In this document: positions 43,870 through 53,739 of the stretch, piece after piece
How the letters are laid out: each line of letters starts with the position of its first letter
How positions within the stretch are numbered: position 1 is the stretch's first letter
Source: Gonatopus flavifemur
Taxonomy: Eukaryota > Arthropoda > Insecta > Hymenoptera > Dryinidae
Reading direction: 5' to 3'
Assembly: GCA_018340375.1 (NCBI GenBank)
Contig: JAFFJZ010000043.1
Span: 930,001 to 994,000, forward strand
DNA: 64,000 nt
Translations under genes and position numbers: made by a program
The notes under the pieces: generated by a model
Seen by the model: only the letters and a program-made list of their open reading frames with translations
The model's database searches: none
What the model was told of the DNA's origin: nothing

Positions 43870-46042
43870 GAAGACCCGGATGCAATAACTCGCCGAGCGC
43901 TCGAAACGCGTCTCGTTCTAAATCAGAGCTGACCCAAGAGGCATCGAAAAAAAAAGTCGGAATTTCGAAAAACTAAAAATACTGGGTAATAGGGCTTGAA
44001 AAATCAATACAAGTATCCATTAACAATTTTTTTTCATGATCAATAGTTTTCGAGGAAAAAAATAAAAACTACCTATTTTTTAGTACTAATATTGATTGTT
44101 TTTCAATCTTAAACTCGCCGTAACTCGGGCATTTTTCCACTTATCAAGATGAACCTTGGAAATTCTGATTCGTAAGACTTCCCCGAAGACAACAATCTTT
44201 GGAAAATTCGCAAAAGTTAATAACAAATTGATAAATTTTTAATTCGAAGTAAAAACCACGTTTTGAACGCTTTGCGGCGCACGGGAGTTTGAAGAATTTT
44301 CGATTTGAGAAATGTTAAAGCGACAAAGTTGTTTGTCAATGTTCGAAGAAGTTTTCCTGAAATTTTCAGATCAATCGAGTGAAAAATGTGGAAGATATTA
44401 AACATTATGTACGATAAACCGTTCCGTTCGTCGCAACGGCCAGTGCTGTTCAACTAAGATACACGACATTGCATGCGCGATGGTTCTGAAGCGAGTGTTA
44501 TTCGATATTATTCAGTGAAATCTTTGCCGATTTGTATCGAATTCATTATGTACATTCGTAATGCATCAGTGAAGCCCGTGATTCAGTTTAAATCTTGTAA
44601 AATTACCGCATTGATCAAATTTATTAGATACAGAGAGAAGAAACATGAATGTCAGAATTTTTGATTCTCGAGTTTTAAACAGAAAAATGATTTAGGTAGG
44701 TTTGGATTCCAGTGAACTTCAAGCGATAAAGTTGTTTCTCTATGTTTTATGAAGATTTGGTGAAAATTTGAAATCAAACAGAAAGGTAGTGAACAAGATA
44801 TTCTAATTCAAAGTGACCGCGTGAGATGCGAGATGTTACGGTATCGCGTCAACCCATCTCGGGTGAAATGTTTATATGATTCGAGCCGCAATCTTTTATG
44901 TATCGTTGGATGAATATTTTCCCAATTGAAGAATCATTGAAGGAATTAAATAAAGTATGTTTATAAATGCACCTTCATGACTGAATTAATGGCGAAATGA
45001 AATTATATTTGAAAGATATCTCACGAAGAATAAATACAATGAAACGAATTCACATGACATGATTATATTTTGATGAAATAAATATATACACATAACAGAA
45101 CAGGAATGATAAGAGTAAAGTTTTATTCTAGTTGTATTCAATGTTATGGCATAACCCAACACTATTTTTTCTTTGAATTTCTAATAGGAACTTTTGTAAA
45201 TAAATCATCAAAAAACTGTTTCCCTTTCGCGCTTAAATACCTCATTAATTTTTTCACATCATTAACTTTTTCTGGACTTATACCAATACTCTCTGCCAGT
45301 TGTGAGTTATTCAATAGATCATCGAATTTTATTGCAGATTCAATAAATTTAGTGTTTGGTTTTTCATTATAGCCGTAATAAATATCCATTTGACCATTTG
45401 GAAAATATGTGATTCTGACGCTCTTACTGATGTACAGATCTTTTGGCAATTTCACTTTGTCCTGCAGAAGTGGTTCGAAATCCTTAAACACATGTTCTGA
45501 TTGCCTGATGACAGTGAACGGTGGATTTCTCGAATTCTCTATAAGTTGAATATAATCTTCATCAGTTTCAATTGTTTCTGTGTTTTTCTTTTTTTGCCCA
45601 TATACTCCAAAATTTCTGTCACACGAACAATAAGAGTGACCACGAACTGGGAATAAATGCTGAATCTCTACTTGCAATTTCTCAGACAGCAATGAGAGAA
45701 AAGATAAAACCAAATAATTCTTATTCTGACCCCCACAACCGTCCGAAAATAGATAAATTTTATTATAACAATTCAATTTGAATTCTTTTTCTATCGCATC
45801 CAACACAAGATTACAGATTGTATTTCCACCTTTCTTAATAGTACCTTCCAAGAAGAAATACATATAACTCCTTTTATGGTTTCCAAAAACATGTACATTA
45901 AACACATGGAGCCAAATCAATCTGCGATAGAATTGTTCTGAAACAGGGATTTTGGTAACGGCAAATTTTGTCCGAAATCAAATTCTAAACATAAAGCGTT
46001 TTTTTCTGATAACATAGTTTTCTTCAATTCCCTATACATTCG
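43870..46042 (-). repeat. Left inverted copy of the Sola-like 3' half (2,173 bp)
   Basis: Reverse complement of 47786-49958 with very few differences and the same length. The breakpoint is inside the transposase codons at CGAATGTATAGGG. Almost no divergence means a recent duplication or ongoing gene conversion between the arms. Confidence 0.9.
45165..46042 (-). pseudogene. Second C-terminal half of the Sola-like transposase
   Basis: The inverted copy encodes the same protein from MYRELKKTMLSEKNAL to the final PIRNSKKK. It keeps five A's at the position where the right copy has four, so no frameshift is present here. It has no start of its own and joins nothing upstream. Its presence next to the damaged full gene could allow repair by conversion. 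Confidence 0.75.
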
Positions 46043-46046
46043 AAAA

Positions 46047-46141
46047 AGATATTCTAATTCAAAGTGACCGCGTGAGATGCGAGATGTTACGGTATCGCGT
46101 CAACCCATCTCGAGTGAAATGTTTATATGATTCGAGACGAA
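46047..46141 (+). repeat. Remnant of the original left terminal repeat
   Basis: AGATATTCTAATTCAAAGTG through ATATGATTCGAG duplicates, in direct order, 44800-44893 of the left arm with one or two changes. After GATTCGAG the two diverge. The simplest reading is that the original element had terminal repeats of about 1.0 kb and this is the inner edge of the old left one. Confidence 0.65.
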
Positions 46142-46876
46142 TGTTTTCAATTTTATTTTGCTCAAACCCAAAGTTCAAATATAAAATATATCTTTCTGAC
46201 CCCATAGTTTCTTTCGATTTCCCCTATGTGTGCACTTTATTTCTCAATGCTTCAATTCGGTTTTGATACAACTACGTTCATGCTGTTTTCGTTTGTAACA
46301 AAATTCAAAATCCCTTCACCACTTGACGTGCATCATTTTCCAATGTCAGATGACACGTGATAATGTATTAAGTGATGTAAACAAAAGTATTGCTTAAAAG
46401 AATACCTTTTGTATTGAAACAAAATCAACTCAGCGTTGGTTATCGAAAGGTGCTTTTCAAAAACATTCGATTGTAAACAAACCTACACCATTGAGCACTA
46501 TAATATACAAAAGAAAGATAGGAAAAGAGATCCGCCGACAGAGTGAAATAAAATATTGTTTATTTATGTTTCTCTGTAATATATGCACCTTAACAAAACA
46601 TGCGAGATTAATGTTTATCTGCTTCTTTTGGTCGCAACATACACTCAAGTATCTCTCTCTTACGTGAAATTTTGTTTACTGCGTATTCCCGTATATTGTA
46701 AAGTTCAATGACCTACACAAGTAATAAAACAAGTGACTGATGAACATCTCTTCTAACTAACTCAACTGACATATTCACCAACATTGATTTCATTTCGTCC
46801 CAACGCGTTTTTGTCAGTGAGAATTTTGCCTGAATTACTAAAAAAATCATCTCGTGTCATCCGATATTGAGAAATA

Positions 46877-48666
46877 ATGTCAACTCCAGAAGATTCAAAA
46901 TCTGGTCGCAAACGAAAGCGTAATGAACGTGGTTGGATCCGGAACCAAAATAAGGCATTGAAAAATCAGGTAAAAATTTTGTGCTAATTCTCAAATCCTT
47001 TGAATGTTCCCTAATTCTTGAGTGATTTAAAGTATCCTATATTGCAGGGACAAGCATATTCTTCACGTTCTGGAAAAGCAATCCCAGGCAAAACATTCGA
47101 GTGTGTTCAATCTTGCTGTCCCAAAGAATGTTTTCGTAAAATTGAAGTTTCACACCAAAAAGAATTCTATAATACGTTCTGGGAGCATGGGGGATACCTC
47201 ACGCAGAATATAATGCTCAGTTTTTTGATGAAGAGGAAGTCCACAGATGTCAACGTCAATGATCCGAAACCGAAAACCCCAGTTTCATGGGTGTATTCCT
47301 TCCAATCTCAAAACATGAATGCGATAGTTTGTCAGAAATTTTTAACCACTTTATTAGGTATAACTAAAGGTAGATTTAATTCTGTTCAGAAGAAAATTTG
47401 GAATAATGAGTCTTTGGGGGATTTTCGCGGTAAACATAATAATCATGAAGCCTGTTTGACTGACAATGTGAAAGAATTGATACATACACATTGTTCAACG
47501 ATAGCTCATTCTGAATCACATTACGGCCGTGAGAAATCTCAATTAAAATACTTTGATCATCCTGAGCTAACTTTGAGTAAGTTGTACAATCTATTCATTG
47601 ATTATTATGCTAAGGTTACTGGTGATAAAAGCACTGTGATTAGTGAGTCAACTTATTCCAAATATTTTAATCACAATATTAATTTTACGTTTTCAAAACC
47701 AAGGACGGATGTTTGTAATTACTGCTATGAGCAAGAACAAAGCACAGACCTAACAGAAGAATTCAAACAGCATAAGGAGGATGTCCGAATGTATAGGGAA
47801 TTGAAGAAAACTATGTTATCAGAAAAAAACGCTTTATGTTTAGAATTTGATTTCGGACAAAATTTGCCGTTACCAAAAATCCCTGTTTCCGAACAATTCT
47901 ATCGCAGATTGATTTGGCTCCATGTGTTTAATGTACATGTTTTTGGAAACCATAAAAGGAGTTATATGTATTTCTTCTTGGAAGGTACTATTAAGAAAGG
48001 TGGAAATACAATCTGTAATCTTGTGTTGGATGCGATAGAAAAGAATTCAAATTGAATTGTTATAATAAAATTTATCTATTTTCGGACGGTTGTGGGGGTC
48101 AGAATAAGAATTATTTGGTTTTATCTTTTCTCTCATTGCTGTCTGAGAAATTGCAAGTAGAGATTCAGCATTTATTCCCAGTTCGTGGTCACTCTTATTG
48201 TTCGTGTGACAGAAATTTTGGAGTATATGGGCAAAAAAAGAAAAACACAGAAACAATTGAAACTGATGAAGATTATATTCAACTTATAGAGAATTCGAGA
48301 AATCCACCGTTCACTGTCATCAGGCAATCAGAACATGTGTTTAAGGATTTCGAACCACTTCTGCAGGACAAAGTGAAATTGCCAAAAGATCTGTACATCA
48401 GTAAGAGCGTCAGAATCACATATTTTCCAAATGGTCAAATGGATATTTATTACGGCTATAATGAAAAACCAAACACTAAATTTATTGAATCTGCAATAAA
48501 ATTCGATGATCTATTGAATAACTCACAACTGGCAGAGAGTATTGGTATAAGTCCAGAAAAAGTTAATGATGTGAAAAAATTAATGAGGTATTTAAGCGCG
48601 AAAGGGAAACAGTTTTTTGATGATTTATTTACAAAAGTTCCTATTAGAAATTCAAAGAAAAAATAG
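46877..48666 (+). pseudogene. Sola-like transposase, two exons, one frameshift
   Basis: ATG at 46877 begins MSTPEDSKSGRKRKRNERGW; exon 1 ends CAG at 46969, a 78-bp intron (GTAAAA...TTGCAG) follows, and exon 2 starts GQAYSSRSGKAIPG at 47048 in phase. Exon 2 has a Cys cluster (CVQSCCPKEC), then CNYCYEQ, LEFDFGQNLPLPK, LWLHVFNVHVFGNH-like, FSDGCGGQNKNYLV and FPVRGHSYCSCDRNFG, the Asp-bearing conserved blocks. A one-A deletion near 48043 (GAAAAGAATTC) shifts frame before NCYNKIYLF; the rest is open to 48666. About 570 residues originally. Confidence 0.7.
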
Positions 48667-49958
48667 TGTTGGGTTATGCCATAACATTGAATACAACTAG
48701 AATAAAACTTTACTCTTATCATTCCTGTTCTGTTATGTGTATATATTTATTTCATCAAAATATAATCATGTCATGTGAATTCGTTTCATTGTATTTATTC
48801 TTCGTGAGATATCTTTCAAATATAATTTCATTTCGCCATTAATTCAGTCATGAAGGTGCATTTATAAACATACTTTATTTAATTCCTTCAATGATTCTTC
48901 AATTGGGAAAATATTCATCCAACGATACATAAAAGATTGCGGCTCGAATCATATAAACATTTCACCCGAGATGGGTTGACGCGATACCGTAACATCTCGC
49001 ATCTCACGCGGTCACTTTGAATTAGAATATCTTGTTCACTACCTTTCTGTTTGATTTCAAATTTTCACCAAATCTTCATAAAACATAGAGAAACAACTTT
49101 ATCGCTTGAAGTTCACTGGAATCCAAACCTACCTAAATCATTTTTCTGTTTAAAACTCGAGAATCAAAAATTCTGACATTCATGTTTCTTCTCTCTGTAT
49201 CTAATAAATTTGATCAATGCGGTAATTTTACAAGATTTAAACTGAATCACGGGCTTCACTGATGCATTACGAATGTACATAATGAATTTGATACAAATCG
49301 GCAAAGATTTCACTGAATAATATCGAATAACACTCGCTTCAGAACCATCGCGCATGCAATGTCGTGTATCTTAGTTGAACAGCACTGGCCGTTGCGACGA
49401 ACGGAACGGTTTATCGTACATAATGTTTAATATCTTCCACATTTTTCACTCGATTGATCTGAAAATTTCAGGAAAACTTCTTCGAACATTGACAAACAAC
49501 TTTGTCGCTTTAACATTTCTCAAATCGAAAATTCTTCAAACTCCCGTGCGCCGCAAAGCGTTCAAAACGTGGTTTTTACTTCGAATTAAAAATTTATCAA
49601 TTTGTTATTAACTTTTGCGAATTTTCCAAAGATTGTTGTCTTCGGGGAAGTCTTACGAATCAGAATTTCCAAGGTTCATCTTGATAAGTGGAAAAATGCC
49701 CGAGTTACGGCGAGTTTAAGATTGAAAAACAATCAATATTAGTACTAAAAAATAGGTAGTTTTTATTTTTTTTCTCGAAAACTATTGATCATGAAAAAAA
49801 ATTGTTAACGGATACTTGTATTGATTTTTCAAGCCCTATTACCCAGTATTTTTAGTTTTTCGAAATTCCGACTTTTTTTTTCGATGCCTCTTGGGTCAGC
49901 TCTGATTTAGAACGAGACGCGTTTCGAGCGCTCGGCGAGTTATTGCATCCGGGTCTTC
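47786..49958 (+). repeat. Right copy of the 2,173-bp inverted pair
   Basis: Carries the second half of the plus-strand transposase (to 48666) and about 1.3 kb of 3' non-coding end. It ends GGGTCTTC next to AATT. It differs from the left copy by a one-base A deletion near 48043 and scattered substitutions. Confidence 0.9.
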
Positions 49959-51159
49959 AATTATGGCTTTCTTAATATTGGCTGCATTATCGGATACAAC
50001 TGCCACAACAGACTCATGTTTCATATTCCAATCGTTTACAATTTTTAGAAGCCAATCTTTTAAAGAATCTGCTGTATGGCGATCTGATAACGGAGTCACG
50101 CCGATAACGATAGATTCAAAATTGTTCCCTGAAATAAAATGACTAGTTACTCCTAAAAAACTTTCGTTATTTAAAGGATCAGTCCGAATATCCGTGGTAA
50201 TTGAGATGTAAGGAATTGTCGACAACTGAGCTTTGATTCTGTCAGATAAAACTTCATATTTTTCCTCCATCATAAAAGTAATAGTTTTATTATCAGGAAT
50301 TTTATACAATGGCGATGATGCTTTAACAAAGTTAACGAACCCCTCTCTCTCTACACAAGAATACGGCATTTTGTTTTTAGCTATCATGTAAAGGAGCATA
50401 TTTGTTGCTTGACTAGCTCTCATTCCTCCATCTGAAAATTAATAGTTTGAAACTGTTCAACGTGAAATTACAAATAAGTACAAAATTATTGCATGAATTA
50501 CTATCATTGATCACTCAGTCATTTTGAAGCAATATAATAAATACCTTGAAAAGACTTTTGATTCTCAAATATCTTATCCACTCTTCGCTGGACTTTTCTC
50601 CGTTTGATAATACCTGGTGATTTCGATTTTGCCACGGAAGTTGATTGATCGAAACCATCTTGATGTTCAGAACTATTGCCTTCATCATCATTTTCAGAAT
50701 CTATGACGAGATTGAGAGTATCATCAGAATTTTGAATCTTCTATTAAAAAAATATTTTGCTCATTATTACTTTTGTTATTGCACAAATCATGTTTGGAAT
50801 ATATGATTCGAGAGGAAATTTTAATAATACATTACCATTTCATGAGCTCTTCTTTTGGAAGCCAATTTTTCATCTTCGTCATTACAAGTCATCAAATCAG
50901 TATGTTTATAATTCAAATGAGATTTCAAATTCGTAGTATTACCAATGCCTTTTATTTGTCGATGTAAAAGTTTACAAGTGCCTCCATTCTCGGTTTTCAC
51001 AAAATATTTCCACACATCACTCTTGACTTTAGGAGCCACTAAAACATGAATATGTAGTAAATGAAATTCATATCTAAATCTGAACAAATTATGGAAAAGC
51101 AAAACAGGATAATGTAAATTTGACAATAGGTATTTAGTAAAGCAGAACAAATACAAGCG

Positions 51160-51755
51160 TGTGAGATTCCTAATTTGAAGATTATTTGAATATATTTATT
51201 GATGAGTTGATGAAGATTTTATTTCACGCCATGCATTTATTCTAATTTTGATGGATATTATATAGGATATAAATGAGTGCATACTCTTTTGAAAGATTAT
51301 TAGGATTATGATGCCACACAACACACTCTAACCTAACACATTATCGTCTGAGAACACTGTAAAATTATAAACAATTGACAGTCAATATTTACAAACGAAA
51401 TTTTGATGAATATAACAAGATTCATGCGGAAAAGAAGCAATAACAGAATTTCCTTACAATGAACATACATTGGAGAAGGATAGTATACTAACCTCCGTTT
51501 TCACAACATATACAATAGTTTTGGTGATACACTGTATACTCCTGTGGGAAAATGTAGGTTATTTACCATCACGAAGGACTATACAAAACCCTTGTATGCT
51601 AAAGACGAAGACGTATTCAATAAAAACGATTATGGATTTGAAGTTCAATATATCAAGATCTGTTATTTCTCAGAGAATGGTGAAAGGACTCGCAATAGGC
51701 CCGCAAATCTAATTCTTTTTGAGGGTCTCCAAAAATTCTGTACTGCTGAACAGTT
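51160..51755. other. Flank between the ZBED-like hAT and the long-armed hAT
   Basis: AT-rich with no supported exon. It may include the promoter or first exon of the ZBED-like gene, for which I saw no BED-upstream ATG exon. Confidence 0.35.
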
Positions 51756-51763
51756 CAGTGCGG

Positions 51764-53732
51764 CAGTGATGCCAGGAAAGTCGGTGCGGACCGAAAAATC
51801 AGCCCCTCCACTTTTCACACAATGAAAGTTCATGTGCGTGTGATTCGGAACCGCTCGGGCAATTCCGCCGCACTTCGGGTGGACCAAAGTTTTCACACAA
51901 TGAAAGTTCATATGCGTGTGACTCGGAACCGCTCGAGCCGTTTCGACCATGTTCGGGTAATGTTATCGTTTTGCGAGAGAAATATGATTAGCAACGACGT
52001 TGACGAGCACGCGCGAATTTTAAAATGAATAAACATCTCATTTATGATATAAAGAGATGTGAATAGAAACTTATGTAAAATTCCACCGTATATCGTCAGT
52101 TATTTTTTAACCTATGATGTATTGTGTAAGTTCTTGAAATTTCTTAATTTTCTTACAACAGTATTTCAAGTACACTAGAAGTGTTCTCTGAATTCATACC
52201 GTTGTTGTAAAAAATTACAGAATTGGGAAGAATTATATGATACATAATTGGTTAAAACATACGTATTGTGTAATTTCAGAAAAAATTTTCGTCAAATGCA
52301 TAATAAAAATGTTATTAATAAAGAGATGTTTTGAGTAATACACACATATTATGTATATAACGTTTTCATGAATTCCTTGAATTTTCAGAAGCCATGGTAT
52401 CTATCCCTGGTCCATAATAATTGATAAAATGGGTTCTTTCGATCACTATTACATCGACTTACAATTCAACATGCAAGAAAAATTGTTTACGTTTCTCGTA
52501 CATGATTTTTTCAATAAAATTCGGTTTTTGCATTCATCCATTACAGCAACGCGATAAAAATGATTCACACGATGATTATAAAAACCTCTTTTCCAACACT
52601 TATTGTCACAACGGTCGATGGCTTAGTGGCAGGTCATTGGTATAGTGAGCGAAGGTACCTATGTTCAATTCCCGATGCGGAAACAATTTTTTTTCTCAAC
52701 ATGAGAATTTATTTTGAATTTTCGAATCAAATCATAAATCAAATCAGCATTGATTATTCATGATGTTTCCCGTGGAAATTTTTTACAGTGTGATGAAAAT
52801 ATTTCTATAATAATAAAGCACACTCGCAAATTTTACCAAGTGCTGGAAAAAATTGAAGAAAAAATTCCAAAAATTTGTCTCCGTAAGATGTAGACCAATC
52901 GATTCAGAATTCTTCGAAATGAAAAATGAACATCACTTCAGAGACACTTTTTTTAAAAAGTCCACTCGCAAATTTTACCAAGTGCTGGAGCTATTCCATG
53001 CGAAATTTAAAAAAATTTGTTCTCGTGAGATGTAGCCCGATTGATTAATATTGTTCTGAAACAAAAAATAAGTAGATCGTAGGAGAGATGTTTCTCTTCA
53101 CCCCTTCATTGTAAATTGTACCAAGTGTTGGAACCTCGGGAAAACAGTTCACGTCAGAATTGGGTACGATGTCTGATGAAACATCGACATAAGAAATAGA
53201 AAAATTTTTTAGACGTGAAGCTTCGAAAATAATCATAGTAATTTGTTCCTGAGTTCCCTAAATATTCCCATGATGCTCAAAAAACTCATGTGGGTTTACA
53301 CATGACTTTGAAAAATATCTGACTGATTATATTCGAAAGATGACAACTGCAAGGTGCTTGTAATGTAACAGTTACGTTTCAAATGTTATGTACATAAAAT
53401 GTGAGATGGCAATGTTTCTGAAAGGTAACTGCAAGGAGTTGTGCTATCAGGGCTATGATACCCTATAAATCTATTTTTATCCTTCTGCTGCCAAAATTTT
53501 CATCCCTCTCGACACTACGTACCTTTTTCCGCATCACCCAAGAGGTAAAGTACAAACAGATGCGTTTTTTTCAACGTGGTGTCCCCAGTAGGCCTATTCC
53601 ACGCTCTCAGATAATCTGTCGCATACAGGGATCAAAAGGTATTGTACAGATTTCGCGCAGAAATTGATACACTTTGAGAGTTTCGAACAAATTAAATTTT
53701 CTATCCAAGCAGATCAGAAAAGCAATACCTCA
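51764..53732 (+). repeat. Left inverted arm of the long-armed hAT
   Basis: Inverse of the right arm from end to end, reaching CAATACCT near 53729, eight bases before the transposase stop. Contains a local 75-bp duplication (GAAAGTTCATRTGCGTGTGA twice, 51828 and 51904) that the right arm lacks, and a tRNA-like segment at 52611. Outer 1.3 kb is highly similar between arms; the innermost 250 bp is more diverged. Confidence 0.8.
52611..52680 (+). other. tRNA-like segment in the left arm
   Basis: TGGCTTAGTGG at 52619-52629 matches the Pol III box A consensus and GTTCAATTCC at 52663-52672 nearly matches box B, 44 bp apart as in tRNA genes. No proper anticodon arm or acceptor stem could be folded by eye, so this is a tRNA-derived or pseudo-tRNA sequence, not a working tRNA. 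The other arm carries it too (59636-59702). Confidence 0.5.
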
Positions 53733-53739
53733 TATTTGA

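Larger units (their letters stand above)
43870..49958 (+). mobile_element. Sola-like DNA transposon with rebuilt left end, TSD AATT
   Basis: Ends GAAGACCCGGATGCAATAAC and its inverse; AATT duplicated at 43866-43869 and 49959-49962. It sits in the hAT exon, whose frame closes when the element and one AATT are removed. A transposase gene runs on the plus strand. The left 2,173 bp (43870-46042) is an inverted copy of the right 2,173 bp (47786-49958), spanning the C-terminal half of the gene and the 3' end. The 4-bp duplication and the protein motifs fit the Sola superfamily; this assignment is inference. Confidence 0.7.
42762..51038 (-). pseudogene. ZBED-like hAT transposase gene, spliced, split by a Sola-like element
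   Basis: Minus-strand exons: 51038-50836 (BED zinc finger: VWKYFVKTENGGTCKLLHRQ ... LKSHLNYKH), 50740-50545 (charged linker), and 50431 onward (acceptor TTTTCAG; DGGMRASQATNM...). The last exon is interrupted at 49959-43869 and resumes at 43865 to 42762. Junction phases agree. The RNase-H-like core shows YISITTDIRTDPLNNES and VVAVVSDNAANIKKAI; after the insertion CPAHTLNLVPTKL and the C-terminal dimerisation block ATSVSSEGLLSQTGLI. Across the insert, ATA ATT GAT restores a clean frame. First exon not identified. Formerly a hAT transposase or a domesticated derivative; now disrupted. Confidence 0.75.

Noticed and set aside
47018..47047. Start of the Sola-like transposase at 47018
   Set aside because: Those codons are intronic (before the TTGCAG acceptor) and begin at a non-ATG codon; the ATG at 46877 with a 78-bp intron fits better.
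52611..52680. Functional tRNA gene
   Set aside because: Box A and B are good but I could not form a cloverleaf with anticodon loop and 7-bp acceptor stem.
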